Source of the DNA: Monodelphis domestica
Taxonomy: Eukaryota > Chordata > Mammalia > Didelphimorphia > Didelphidae
Assembly: GCF_027887165.1 (NCBI RefSeq)
Contig: NC_077228.1
Span: forward strand, 185,901,643 to 185,965,642
Direction: 5' to 3'
DNA length: 64,000 nt
The notes under the pieces are model-generated. The model did not search any database. It worked only from the letters and a program-made list of their open reading frames with translations, and was not told the origin of the DNA. Positions 60,901 through 64,000 of the stretch are shown one piece after another (the first letter of the stretch is position 1; the number at the start of each line of letters is the position of its first letter). The translations under genes were made by a program, and so were the position numbers.

Positions 60901-61118
60901 GTAGAGTTTTCTCACTAGGGAATTCCCTCTACCAGTCAACTCATAAGTCCCTCCCTATGCCTATCCTCTAATTAAACATAGATCTAGAAAGAGAAAGAAA
61001 CTAACTTTACCTGTTCGGCGACCAGTAAAATAGTTGGGGGCTTAGGAGCAGTTGCAGTCGAATGTATTGATGCAGACGGAACAAATGGTGGTGGATTAGT
61101 GATGCTCGGAGACAAGGC
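28839..61118 (-). CDS. TOM1L1: TOM1L1 (Srcasm), C-terminal 310 residues in 10 exons, 5' end outside window
   Basis: TOM1L1 is a cytosolic VHS-GAT adaptor that binds ubiquitin, TSG101/Hrs-type endosomal partners, clathrin and Src-family kinases. Exons, 5' to 3': 61118-61011, 54066-53950, 43122-42989, 41297-41237, 40522-40399, 38184-38088, 32995-32962, 31399-31294, 31016-30929, 28902-28839. All join in frame across GT-AG introns of phases 0, 0, 2, 0, 1, 2, 0, 1 and 2. The GAT domain starts at [10 protein letters not shown] and runs to about the 41237 exon. A clathrin box DLLDL is at 40478-40492. The tyrosine motifs YYEV (30967-30978) and YEEL (28884-28895) correspond to the SH2-ligand sites known in Srcasm. 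The VHS domain is encoded beyond 64000. No lesion is seen. Confidence 0.96.
29266..29449. mobile_element. Non-autonomous DNA transposon (hAT-like MITE)
   Basis: Perfect 11-bp terminal inverted repeats CAGAGGTTCTT / AAGAACCTCTG, 184 bp in total, flanked by imperfect 8-mers CTTTAGAT and TTTTAGGT (6 of 8 identical), which suits a hAT-type element. Related copies lie at 15057, 40093 and 58334. Confidence 0.7.
29765..29935 (+). repeat. tRNA-derived SINE, partly deleted
   Basis: GTGGATTGAGAGCCAGGC, GTCCTGGGTTCAAAATTGACC and AAGACAGAGGGTAAGAGTTT with A-rich tail. Confidence 0.85.
30165..30370 (+). repeat. tRNA-derived marsupial SINE, full length
   Basis: Starts GGGGGCAGCTGGGTGGCTCAG and ends AAGTAAGGGTTT plus poly(A). 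The flanks share AAAAGTAT as a short target duplication. Little diverged from the copies at 10773 and 21627. Confidence 0.95.
30549..30740 (+). repeat. tRNA-derived SINE
   Basis: Starts GGGGGATAACTGGGTCGCTTAG and has CCTGGGTTCAAATTTGGCCTC and AAGGTAGAAGGTAAGGGCC. Confidence 0.9.
30929..31016 (-). CDS. TOM1L1: TOM1L1 coding exon (YYEV exon)
   Basis: 88 bp containing [17 protein letters not shown], almost identical to human and including the Grb2/SH2-type tyrosine site. Acceptor CTTGTTAG, donor CAGA|GTAAGT. Confidence 0.96.
31294..31399 (-). CDS. TOM1L1: TOM1L1 coding exon
   Basis: 106 bp: [16 protein letters not shown], then a Pro/Ala-rich stretch with [12 protein letters not shown], corresponding to human LEHSNSVFLQPVSLQ and LPPLPSNHP. 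Phase 0 to phase 1. Confidence 0.92.
31815..32712 (+). mobile_element. ERV LTR fossil, family A, forward orientation
   Basis: Right end reads CCTTGGCGACC after a GTAATTAAACTCCATAAAAG region. The conserved TGATTGGTAGATGTGA block lies near 32290, and two successive copies of a CTACCCTACTCAGGTTAACAG-like block lie near 32105 and 32140. It contains a 19-G run at 32362-32380. It lies in a TOM1L1 intron, antisense to the gene. Confidence 0.6.
32362..32380 (+). repeat. 19-base poly(G) run
   Basis: An uninterrupted G homopolymer inside the family A LTR; likely to vary in length and to fold as a quadruplex. Confidence 0.95.
32863..32919. repeat. (ATGA)n microsatellite
   Basis: About 14 perfect tetranucleotide units, 41 bases into the intron following the 34-bp TOM1L1 exon. 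Confidence 0.98.
32962..32995 (-). CDS. TOM1L1: TOM1L1 34-bp microexon
   Basis: Only one base plus 11 codons ([11 protein letters not shown]; human FAQRTSQNLT...YDN). Acceptor ACCTTAG, donor CAAT|GTAAGT. Not a multiple of three, so skipping would shift the frame. An ATGA tetranucleotide array lies 41 bases past the donor. Confidence 0.85.
33005..34095. other. TOM1L1 intron, no gene seen
   Basis: AT-rich. A degraded antisense MIR-like fragment is visible at about 33600-33735 (GCAACTTGCCCAATGTCATG, TTGACTCCAAAGTCAGC). Nothing else is recognisable. Confidence 0.5.
34150..35015. repeat. Diverged intronic direct duplication
   Basis: 34150-34370 and 34790-35005 align in the same orientation: both contain GGAAACATGATT, ATAGCTAACATTAAT and CTCCTTTGATTCCCATAACAA-type blocks in order. 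The second copy runs into a LINE 3' end. A MIR-type element seems to be part of each copy. Confidence 0.65.
35050..35590 (+). mobile_element. LINE 3' end fragment (L1-like)
   Basis: Degraded version of the motif series also seen at 8619-9350: TATTTGTGATAACAAACAACTGG, CTACTGATTGAGGAATGGCT, AATGAACTGATGCAAAATGAAG. The long opposite-strand frame here is an artefact. Confidence 0.65.
36570..36725 (+). repeat. tRNA-derived SINE, 5' truncated
   Basis: GACAGGAGGTCCTGGGTTCAA, AGCTGTGTGACCCTGGGG and TTGATTCTAAGACAGAATG. Confidence 0.85.
36730..37215 (+). mobile_element. ERV LTR fossil, family D
   Basis: Ends with AAGGTACAGGCTCCAGAGAA then TTTTAATCATAATAA, like 22855-23213 and 45005-45537. Solo, old. 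Confidence 0.5.
37332..37560. mobile_element. Possible TcMar-Tigger-like transposon remnant
   Basis: CAGTAGAACCTCAAATCC followed by GGGGGATACATTCCAAGAC, CCGTGGATGG and AAACCATAGATAA resembles the terminal 100 bp of pogo/Tigger MITEs. No opposite terminus was found. A second fragment with TCGGGCCCTCTATCC is at 55022-55090. Confidence 0.45.
38088..38184 (-). CDS. TOM1L1: TOM1L1 coding exon
   Basis: 97 bp encoding [15 protein letters not shown] then [12 protein letters not shown]; human reads LLALENTEIPP here. It supplies a second DLL-type motif. Donor CCCT|GTAAGT. Confidence 0.9.
38385..38690 (-). repeat. MIR-type SINE(s), antisense
   Basis: Two overlapping MIR-like bodies: ATTTTACAAATGGGACCCAGAG, GGGTTTGAACTCAGTTCC, then TTTGAACCCAGATCTTTCC. 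Confidence 0.7.
39150..39435 (+). repeat. MIR/THER1-type SINE, near full length
   Basis: GCACAGTGGAGGTAGCACTGAG, GAAAAATGGGGATAATAATGG, GATCAAATAAGATAATATTTG and TAGCACAGTACATAAAGCATAG in canonical order. Confidence 0.75.
39640..39765 (+). repeat. tRNA-derived SINE fragment
   Basis: CAAATCACTTAACCTG, GCCCAGCCCTTGCCATTTTTC and a poly(A) tail. Confidence 0.65.
40093..40268. mobile_element. Non-autonomous DNA transposon (hAT-like MITE)
   Basis: CAGGGATTCCTCATC at one end and GGTTAAGAACCCTTG at the other are diverged inverted ends; GTCACGGACCCCTTCTC and CACAGACTCCAGGTTAAG match the family seen at 29266. Confidence 0.6.
40399..40522 (-). CDS. TOM1L1: TOM1L1 coding exon (clathrin-box exon)
   Basis: 124 bp encoding [18 protein letters not shown] and a Ser/Leu-rich tail. 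The LLDL box fits the clathrin terminal-domain ligand. Donor TTAA|GTAAGT, phase 1. Confidence 0.94.
40740..41181. mobile_element. Fold-back element with long inverted arms and tRNA-Met-like loop
   Basis: The left arm 40740-40899 and right arm 41023-41181 are inverted repeats of about 160 bp with few mismatches, starting TGTCAACGTGG and ending CCACGTTGACA. Short inverted blocks (GACTCTTT / AAAGAGTC) extend the pairing inward. The element is flanked by a 4-bp CTGT direct repeat (40736-40739, 41182-41185), suggesting transposition. Its loop (40907-40980) is collinear with elongator tRNA-Met. There is no reading frame for a transposase. It could be a non-autonomous transposon that captured a tRNA gene, or an inverted LTR-derived structure (the ends are TG...CA). 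I do not recognise the family. Confidence 0.75.
40907..40980 (+). pseudogene. tRNA-Met (elongator)-like sequence inside fold-back element
   Basis: Roughly 73 nt matching the remembered elongator tRNA-Met over its D-loop (AGTAGTAGGCAGGGCATCAG), anticodon stem and variable loop (CAAGCTGAAGGTCC) and T-loop (TAGTTTGATCC). The anticodon position reads CCC where CAT is expected, and the acceptor stem pairs poorly, so it is not a functional tRNA-Met. Confidence 0.65.
41237..41297 (-). CDS. TOM1L1: TOM1L1 coding exon (end of GAT)
   Basis: 61 bp completing Arg, then [20 protein letters not shown]. Donor GAAG|GTAAGT. The fold-back tRNA-like element lies 56 bases past its donor in the following intron. 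Confidence 0.95.
41558..41787 (-). repeat. tRNA-derived SINE, antisense
   Basis: Poly(T), AACCCTTACCTTCTGTC, GGACCACACAGCTAGGAAGTG, TTTGAACCCAGGTCCTC and a CACTGCCCC end. It carries a small internal duplication around TACTAAGGA. Confidence 0.9.
41880..42640. repeat. Cluster of old, diverged SINE-like fragments
   Basis: Two or three degraded copies of an element with GTGATTTCATC...GGAACTCC, AGAGAGTTGCCTG/AGAAAGTTGCCTAG and GTGACTTGCCCAAGGTCAC blocks. The family is uncertain. Confidence 0.5.
42989..43122 (-). CDS. TOM1L1: TOM1L1 coding exon (GAT core)
   Basis: 134 bp, [20 protein letters not shown] to NHALLGYE plus two bases of Arg. Contains the helices that bind ubiquitin in GAT domains. Donor GAGAG|GTGTGT. 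Confidence 0.96.
43320..44990. other. TOM1L1 intron, no gene seen
   Basis: No convincing exon, RNA gene or repeat family recognised; short open frames (for example at 44138-44359) have no recognisable product. Confidence 0.45.
45005..45537 (+). mobile_element. ERV LTR fossil, family D
   Basis: The longest of three copies; ends ATAGTCTCCAGGGGATTTTAA. A C/T-rich start and a GC-richer body precede the shared end. Confidence 0.55.
45636..45842 (+). repeat. tRNA-derived marsupial SINE, full length
   Basis: GAGGCAGCTGGGTAGCTTAG to GGAAGGCAAGGGTTT plus poly(A). The flanks share a near-identical duplication (CTCATGAGTTG versus CTTATGAGTTG). Confidence 0.95.
45850..46470. other. TOM1L1 intron, no gene seen
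   Basis: Very AT-rich; short TATATACATATG-type alternating runs near 46310. No supported feature. Confidence 0.4.
46475..47000 (-). mobile_element. L2/L3 (CR1 superfamily) LINE fragment, antisense
   Basis: TGTTTGTAGGCAGCAGGGAAGG, GATAAGGAGAGGTTAGAGATTAG and GGAGGCAAGCTGTGAATGG are the reverse complement of blocks typical of this LINE. Confidence 0.55.
47435..47600 (+). mobile_element. LINE 3' end fragment (L1-like), degraded
   Basis: CTACCCCAAGAATGTAAAAG, GGAGCTGGAAACAAAATGGG and ATCCATCAATTTGAAAATAT follow the same module as 8619-9350. Confidence 0.5.
47655..47875 (+). repeat. MIR/THER1-type SINE
   Basis: CCCAGGTTCAAATCCCAGC, CTCAGTCTCTTCATCTG and GACTAGATGATCTCTAAGG. Confidence 0.7.
47950..48790. 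other. Unassigned intronic segment with a 90-codon open frame
   Basis: 48089-48361 on the plus strand is open for 90 codons ([16 protein letters not shown]...), with no domain I recognise, no Kozak support and no splice context. Its sequence is neither SINE nor obvious LINE. It may be an undiagnosed retrocopy or chance; I do not call a gene. Confidence 0.3.
48795..48964. repeat. 85-bp tandem duplication
   Basis: Two adjacent 85-bp units (48795-48879, 48880-48964) differ at one base that I can see (CATGTTAAT versus CATATTAAT). Confidence 0.97.
49090..49275 (+). repeat. MIR-type SINE
   Basis: GATCTAGAATCCTGGCTCC, CTTCAGTTTCCTCATCTG and a downstream TATGAAAAATGTGAGC. Confidence 0.65.
49625..49815 (+). 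repeat. tRNA-derived SINE
   Basis: GCCAGGCCTAGAGATGGGAGG, GGTTCAAATCTGGCTTCAG and GTGACCCTGGGCAAGTC. Confidence 0.9.
50684..50862 (+). repeat. tRNA-derived SINE
   Basis: GGGGCAGTGAATAGAGCACC, CCTGGGTTCAAATCTGATCC, AGACAAAAAGTAAGAATTTT. The flanks share GGACTTGA. Confidence 0.88.
51365..51600 (-). repeat. RTE-tailed SINE, antisense, split by an L1 end
   Basis: GTCATTTCTGACTCCTCTTG, TTGGGGTTTTCTCGGCAAAG and CAGATGAGGAAACTGAGGC are its parts, separated by 51407-51493. Confidence 0.85.
51407..51493 (-). mobile_element. 5'-truncated L1 3' end, antisense
   Basis: About 85 bp: poly(T), AATAAATTATTTTATTTGG, CATTTCTGAGCATTTTTCATTG, then a C run. A perfect 16-bp target duplication CCATTTGGGGTTTTCT flanks it (51391-51406, 51494-51509). 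Confidence 0.9.
52128..52240 (+). repeat. RTE-tailed SINE, 3' part
   Basis: TGTAAAATGAGCTGGAGAAGG, TTTTGCCAAAAAAACTCC and TGACTGAATAACAACAATG. Confidence 0.8.
52270..52455 (-). repeat. tRNA-derived SINE, antisense
   Basis: Poly(T), AAACCATTACATTCAGTC, GGCAATGGGGGTTAAGTGAC, TTTGAATCCAGGATCTCCC. Confidence 0.88.
52741..53712 (-). pseudogene. Processed retrocopy of an unidentified mRNA 3' region
   Basis: A 972-bp block with poly(T) at its left end, AATAAA on the minus strand about 20 bases before the poly(A), and a 15-bp target duplication AATGGGCTCTGCTTT on both sides (52728-52742 including tail overlap, 53713-53727). This is the mark of L1-mediated insertion in minus orientation. No protein frame longer than 77 codons is present, so it seems to derive from a 3' UTR. 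I cannot name the parent gene. Confidence 0.85.
53950..54066 (-). CDS. TOM1L1: TOM1L1 coding exon (GAT start)
   Basis: 39 codons, [20 protein letters not shown] to EDMELLQ; nearly identical to human by memory. Acceptor CTGAACAG, donor ACAG|GTATGG. Confidence 0.96.
54434..54642 (+). repeat. tRNA-derived SINE, full length
   Basis: AGCTAGGTGGCTCAGTGG, GTCCTGAGTTCAAATATCACC, ATCCTGGGCAAGTCAC, AGATGATAAGGGTT plus A-rich tail. Confidence 0.92.
54655..54765 (+). repeat. tRNA-derived SINE fragment
   Basis: AGCTGTGTGACCCAAGGCAAG, CTGCCTACCCCTTGC, AAAAGTAAAGCTT. Confidence 0.7.
54835..54927. repeat. (CT)n microsatellite
   Basis: About 77 bp of pure CT followed by CTGT-interrupted repeats. Confidence 0.98.
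55390..58130 (+). mobile_element. L3/L2-like (CR1 superfamily) LINE, long sense copy
   Basis: Retains recognisable 3' structure of the family: CTAGTTGATCTTCCTGATTC, CAATAAACTCCAATGGCTTCC, TGTCCCTCATGTCTGGAGTG, GCATGTTGTCTTTCC, then TGAGGGCAGGGACTG and CACATAGTAACAAGTGCTTAA. A pentanucleotide array (57601-57693) has expanded within it. Short open frames at 56129-56524 do not make a protein. Confidence 0.75.
57601..57693. repeat. (TTCTC)n pentanucleotide microsatellite
   Basis: About 18 perfect units inside the LINE. Confidence 0.98.
58334..58730. mobile_element. Non-autonomous DNA transposon (hAT-like) split by a SINE
   Basis: Ends GAAGGGTTCTTAACCTGG and AGGTAAAGAAACCC. Internal ATAATTGGTTTCCTTTATAATCC and GGTCCATGACCTC match 15057-15632. 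The SINE at 58398-58587 was inserted later. Confidence 0.7.
58398..58587 (-). repeat. tRNA-derived SINE, antisense
   Basis: CTTATCTTCTGTCTTAATATC, GACTTGCCCAGGATCACAC, TTTGAACCCAAGTCC, ACCTAGCTGTCCC. Confidence 0.9.
59311..59580 (+). mobile_element. ERV LTR fossil, family C, solo
   Basis: Close match to 24728-24995 over its length, ending TTAATAAAACTTTTAAAATATAA-like sequence. Confidence 0.65.
59838..60108 (+). repeat. RTE-tailed SINE, full length
   Basis: Complete head-to-tail copy: AGCTAGATGGGCCAAGGGATAG, TTCAAGTCTGGCCACAGAC, GAGCTGGAGAAGGAAATGAC, CCAAATGGGATTATGAACAG. The head carries a small tandem duplication of AGAGTGCCAGGC. Confidence 0.92.
60750..60985 (+). repeat. MIR-like SINE plus older SINE fragment
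   Basis: CACATGAGATCTTGGAAAAG then AACTTTCAGTGATCTAAGC-type sequence, followed by AGGGAATTCCCTCTACCAG of the older family seen at 41880-42640. Confidence 0.5.
61011..61118 (-). CDS. TOM1L1: TOM1L1 coding exon (linker before GAT)
   Basis: 36 codons, phase 0 at both ends, a Pro/Thr/Ser-rich linker ending LLVAEQ (human VPEQ). Acceptor TTTTAATAG, donor ACAG|GTAAAG. Less conserved than its neighbours. Confidence 0.9.
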
Positions 61119-61566
61119 CTATTAAAACACAATCCATAGATTTTGCTCTTTTGAAATCACCCAAACCATTGGATCTCAGTTTTCCCACCTAGCTACAGCC
61201 ATAACTATTGTACTTACTCACTTGAGCCACTTAGAAGATCCCAACCCTTGGGGCACCCTTCCCCTCATGGATCATGGGGGTAAGGGATGACATGATTAGT
61301 TCAAAATTATTATATAAAGGCTATTTATTGAAATAAATTAATTGGATGGGACTTATGAAGTAGATCTGAAGAAAAGTAAGCTAAACATAAAAGAGATCTC
61401 TGATTTCATTTGTGTACAATCAGTTTTTTTTCTTTATATATAGAAACGATTGTTTTGTTTTGTAGATTTTGGGAAAAAATAAATAAAAGGTAAAATTATT
61501 AAAACTAAGAAAATAAATTAATCCCATATCATTTTTTAATTGCTCCTATTTACAACTGGCCGATGT

Positions 61567-61770
61567 TTGTTTTTAAACCTTTACCTTCTGTCTTAGAATA
61601 AATACTGTATATTGGTTCCAAGGCAGAAGGGTGGTAAGGGCTAGGCAATGAGGGTCAAGCAACTTGCCCAGAGTCATATAGTTAGGAAATGTCTGGGGCT
61701 AGATTTGAATCCAGGACCTCCTGTCTTCAGATCTGGCCCTCAAAACACTGAGCTTCCTAGCTGCCCCCAA
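61567..61770 (-). repeat. tRNA-derived SINE, antisense, full length
   Basis: AAACCTTTACCTTCTGTC, TTGGTTCCAAGGCAGAAGGG, CTAGCTGCCCCC. Confidence 0.93.
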
Positions 61771-62071
61771 GACATAGTTCTTTGTCTCTGAATAATTAGA
61801 AATTCAGCTGGCCTATAATGAGTTAAGTTTAGAAATCCTTCTCTTGTTTATCACTCTTCTATTCTTGCCTCAAGGAAACAATTATTAAAGGATGTGGATG
61901 GATACCAGGGGGTCTTGTCTAGTATCTTTATATCTCCCTTACACTATTTAGTTTGCTATCCGAAGTCTGCTCCACTACCTCTATCAAACCTTGCAGGCAG
62001 ACTCAAACAATGGACTTTTCTTAGTCACAGGAAGGAAGGAAGGAGTTGTTGCTAGTCCTTCATTCCAAATT

Positions 62072-62294
62072 TTTTTTTTCCTTTTAAACCCTAACCTTCC
62101 ATCTTAGAATCAATATGATGCATTGGATCTAAGGCAGAAGAGTGGTAAGGGTCAGGTTAATGGGGGTTAAATGACTTGCCCAGAGTCACACAGCTTGGAA
62201 AATCCTGGATCCAGATTTGAAGCCAGGACCTCCCATCCCTGGGCCTGGCTTTCAGTCCACTCAGTTACCTGGCTGCCCCCCCCCCCCCGCCCCC
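62072..62294 (-). repeat. tRNA-derived SINE, antisense, full length
   Basis: Poly(T) to CTGGCTGCCCCC with a C run. The flanks share CATTCC(A/C)AATTT as target duplication. Confidence 0.93.
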
Positions 62295-62749
62295 ATTCCC
62301 AATTTTCAATCATGTTGTCCTCACCCCCATGAAGCTGCTAACCCTCTAACCAATTGTATTCTTTCCTCACCTACCCTGTTCTGTTCTTTGTTCTACCCTT
62401 ATTTAAAAAGGGCTACCTTTCCAAATTGAAGTCCTTGGCTTAATTTGAAGCAGTCATTGACCTATTTTATTACCATGTTTGCATACTGCTAATAAACTAT
62501 TATCTTGCTGGGAGAGAACATGCTTCGGTCTAACCTTTGTTGAATTTTAAACTTGAGACACTATTAAAATTAAATTAAGCAAAAAAGGAATGTTTTTTTA
62601 TATACTCAAATACATCCATCCAAACAAAATGATAAAACCTAGTTATTTCAGCTTTTAGACAAATAAGTCAAATGTCTGAATAATTCTAGTGTCCTCTAGT
62701 CTTCTAAAATTAATTATTCTAGAGAATGAAGCGTCCTTTTCATTATTAT

Positions 62750-62980
62750 AGTGGCAGCCAAGTGGCACCGAGGATAGAGCACTGGTTCTAGAATTAAGAC
62801 CTGAATTCAAATCCAATCTCAGACACTTACTAAAACTGTGCCACTTAACCTCTGTTTGCTTCAGCTTCTTTCTGTAAAACTGAATTAATAACAGTACCAA
62901 CCTCATAGAGTAGTTGTGAGGATCAAATGAGAAAGTCACTGTAAAAAGCATTTAGCATATAGGGCTAATGCTGGCTGCTA
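62750..62980 (+). repeat. MIR/THER1-type SINE
   Basis: GATAGAGCACTGGTTCTAG, TTCAAATCCAATCTCAGAC, TAGTTGTGAGGATCAAATGAG. Confidence 0.75.
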
Positions 62981-63182
62981 CCCAGCATTTGTGAACATCT
63001 TGAAAAGAAGGATTTTCTCGTCTTTCATCAATAGAAGCTCTTGTCACCAAGTGATGAGGATACTTACTCTTTGTCTCCATTTCAACCTGACACTTACTAT
63101 CTATATCTATATCTATATAAAAGGATCGTTACTACTACTATTTAGCAAAAACAAATATCTCATCAATTTAATTCTCATTAAC

Positions 63183-63425
63183 AGGAGCTAGGTAGTAAAA
63201 CCTGATTTGGAGTCAAGAAGACCTAAGTTTCAAATCTGTTTCAGACACTTATTATGAATCTTTTGATCCTGGTCAACCACTTAACCTCTCTCAGACTCAG
63301 TTTCTTCATTTGTAAAGTGGACAATAATAATACCTGAGAAGGTTGTTGTGAGGACCAAATGAGATAACATATAGAAAGCACTTTGTAAACATTAATGTGC
63401 TAAAAAATGGCTAGTTATTAACTTG
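63183..63425 (+). repeat. MIR/THER1-type SINE, near full length
   Basis: GAGCTAGGTAGTAAAACC, TTTGGAGTCAAGAAGACC, CTCAGTTTCTTCATTTG, GAGGACCAAATGAGATAAC. Confidence 0.78.
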
Positions 63426-63724
63426 AAAATTATTATTATTTCATTATTATGTATTATTTTTATTTATTAATTATATTACACCAATTATATTAATTTATTG
63501 ATATTATATATTATTATATTGAAAATATTATTATTAATTTGAAAAGACTAATGTGTATGAATCCAACAATTAATTCATATACTAAAGGAATTTTATATTC
63601 TTTATTTCTCTTATGAAATTTTTACTGTTTCTGATCCTGGACCCAACACTTCCCCTCTATGAAGATGGGATTAACTCTCCCCTGCCCATTTTTAGATTTA
63701 ATAACCAAAAGCATATACATCCCA

Positions 63725-64000
63725 CTTCTCCTTAAGTGTGAGGTCTGTGACCCATGTGTATGAAATTGGGTGACAAATCAGAACCAACTGACTGCCCCCT
63801 GGGCAATCCTAAGCAAAACTATATCTATAATTGGTTCAGGTAAAAGTGGAAGGAAGGCATAGGAAGTTACCAAAGGAAGGGTCTTTAAAAGTGGCAAGAA
63901 CTTCCTGTAACCAGGTCTTTCACCTTCAAACTTGACCCTGGAGGAGCTCTAGCTGAGGGCCTTGGACTGCTTTTTATTCTATTTTCTCTTAGAACTACCA
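63725..64000 (+). mobile_element. Possible LTR-like fragment at right edge
   Basis: GC-richer segment than its surroundings (GACTGCCCCCTGGGCAATCC, TCTTTAAAAGTGGCAAG, CTGGAGGAGCTCTAGC), cut by the window edge. I could not match it to the other LTR families. Confidence 0.25.

Overview
This is a mammalian nuclear window, almost certainly marsupial and most likely an opossum such as Monodelphis. It carries two spliced host genes in an AT-rich background full of marsupial-type SINEs, L1 ends, ancient CR1/L2/L3-like LINEs and endogenous-retrovirus LTRs. Nothing in it is bacterial or viral in organisation. Family names for repeats are from memory, without a library search.

Layout: 1-3171 is a decayed L1 cut off inside the reverse transcriptase. 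3172-9350 is a mosaic of retroviral LTR fossils, a long GA array and an L1 3' end. 9350-15780 is intergenic DNA with SINEs and a nearly full-length 7SL RNA pseudogene (11535-11812). A CpG-rich bidirectional promoter lies at about 15780-16480. COX11 (copper chaperone for cytochrome c oxidase) runs rightward from 16217 to 25941 in four coding exons that join in frame to 237 residues. Its presumed head-to-head partner, STXBP4, would start leftward from the same promoter; I can only propose a 5' exon for it. TOM1L1 (VHS-GAT endosomal adaptor, also called Srcasm) runs leftward: ten coding exons from 61118 down to 28839 encode its C-terminal 310 residues, with a likely separate 3' UTR exon at about 27800-28134. 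Its VHS-domain exons lie beyond the right edge. COX11 and TOM1L1 are convergent, as in human, and their 3' ends probably come within a few hundred bases of each other.

The TOM1L1 introns record layered insertions: an L3-like LINE (50960-53830) split by SINEs, by an L1 end with 16-bp target duplications, and by an unidentified retrocopied 3' UTR with 15-bp duplications; a second L3-like LINE (55390-58130); and at 40740-41181 a 442-bp fold-back element with about 160-bp inverted arms whose loop resembles elongator tRNA-Met.

I see no prokaryotic-type defence system, CRISPR array or operon. The fold-back tRNA element is the least explained structure. Exon boundaries were read by eye from splice consensus, reading-frame phase and remembered human proteins.
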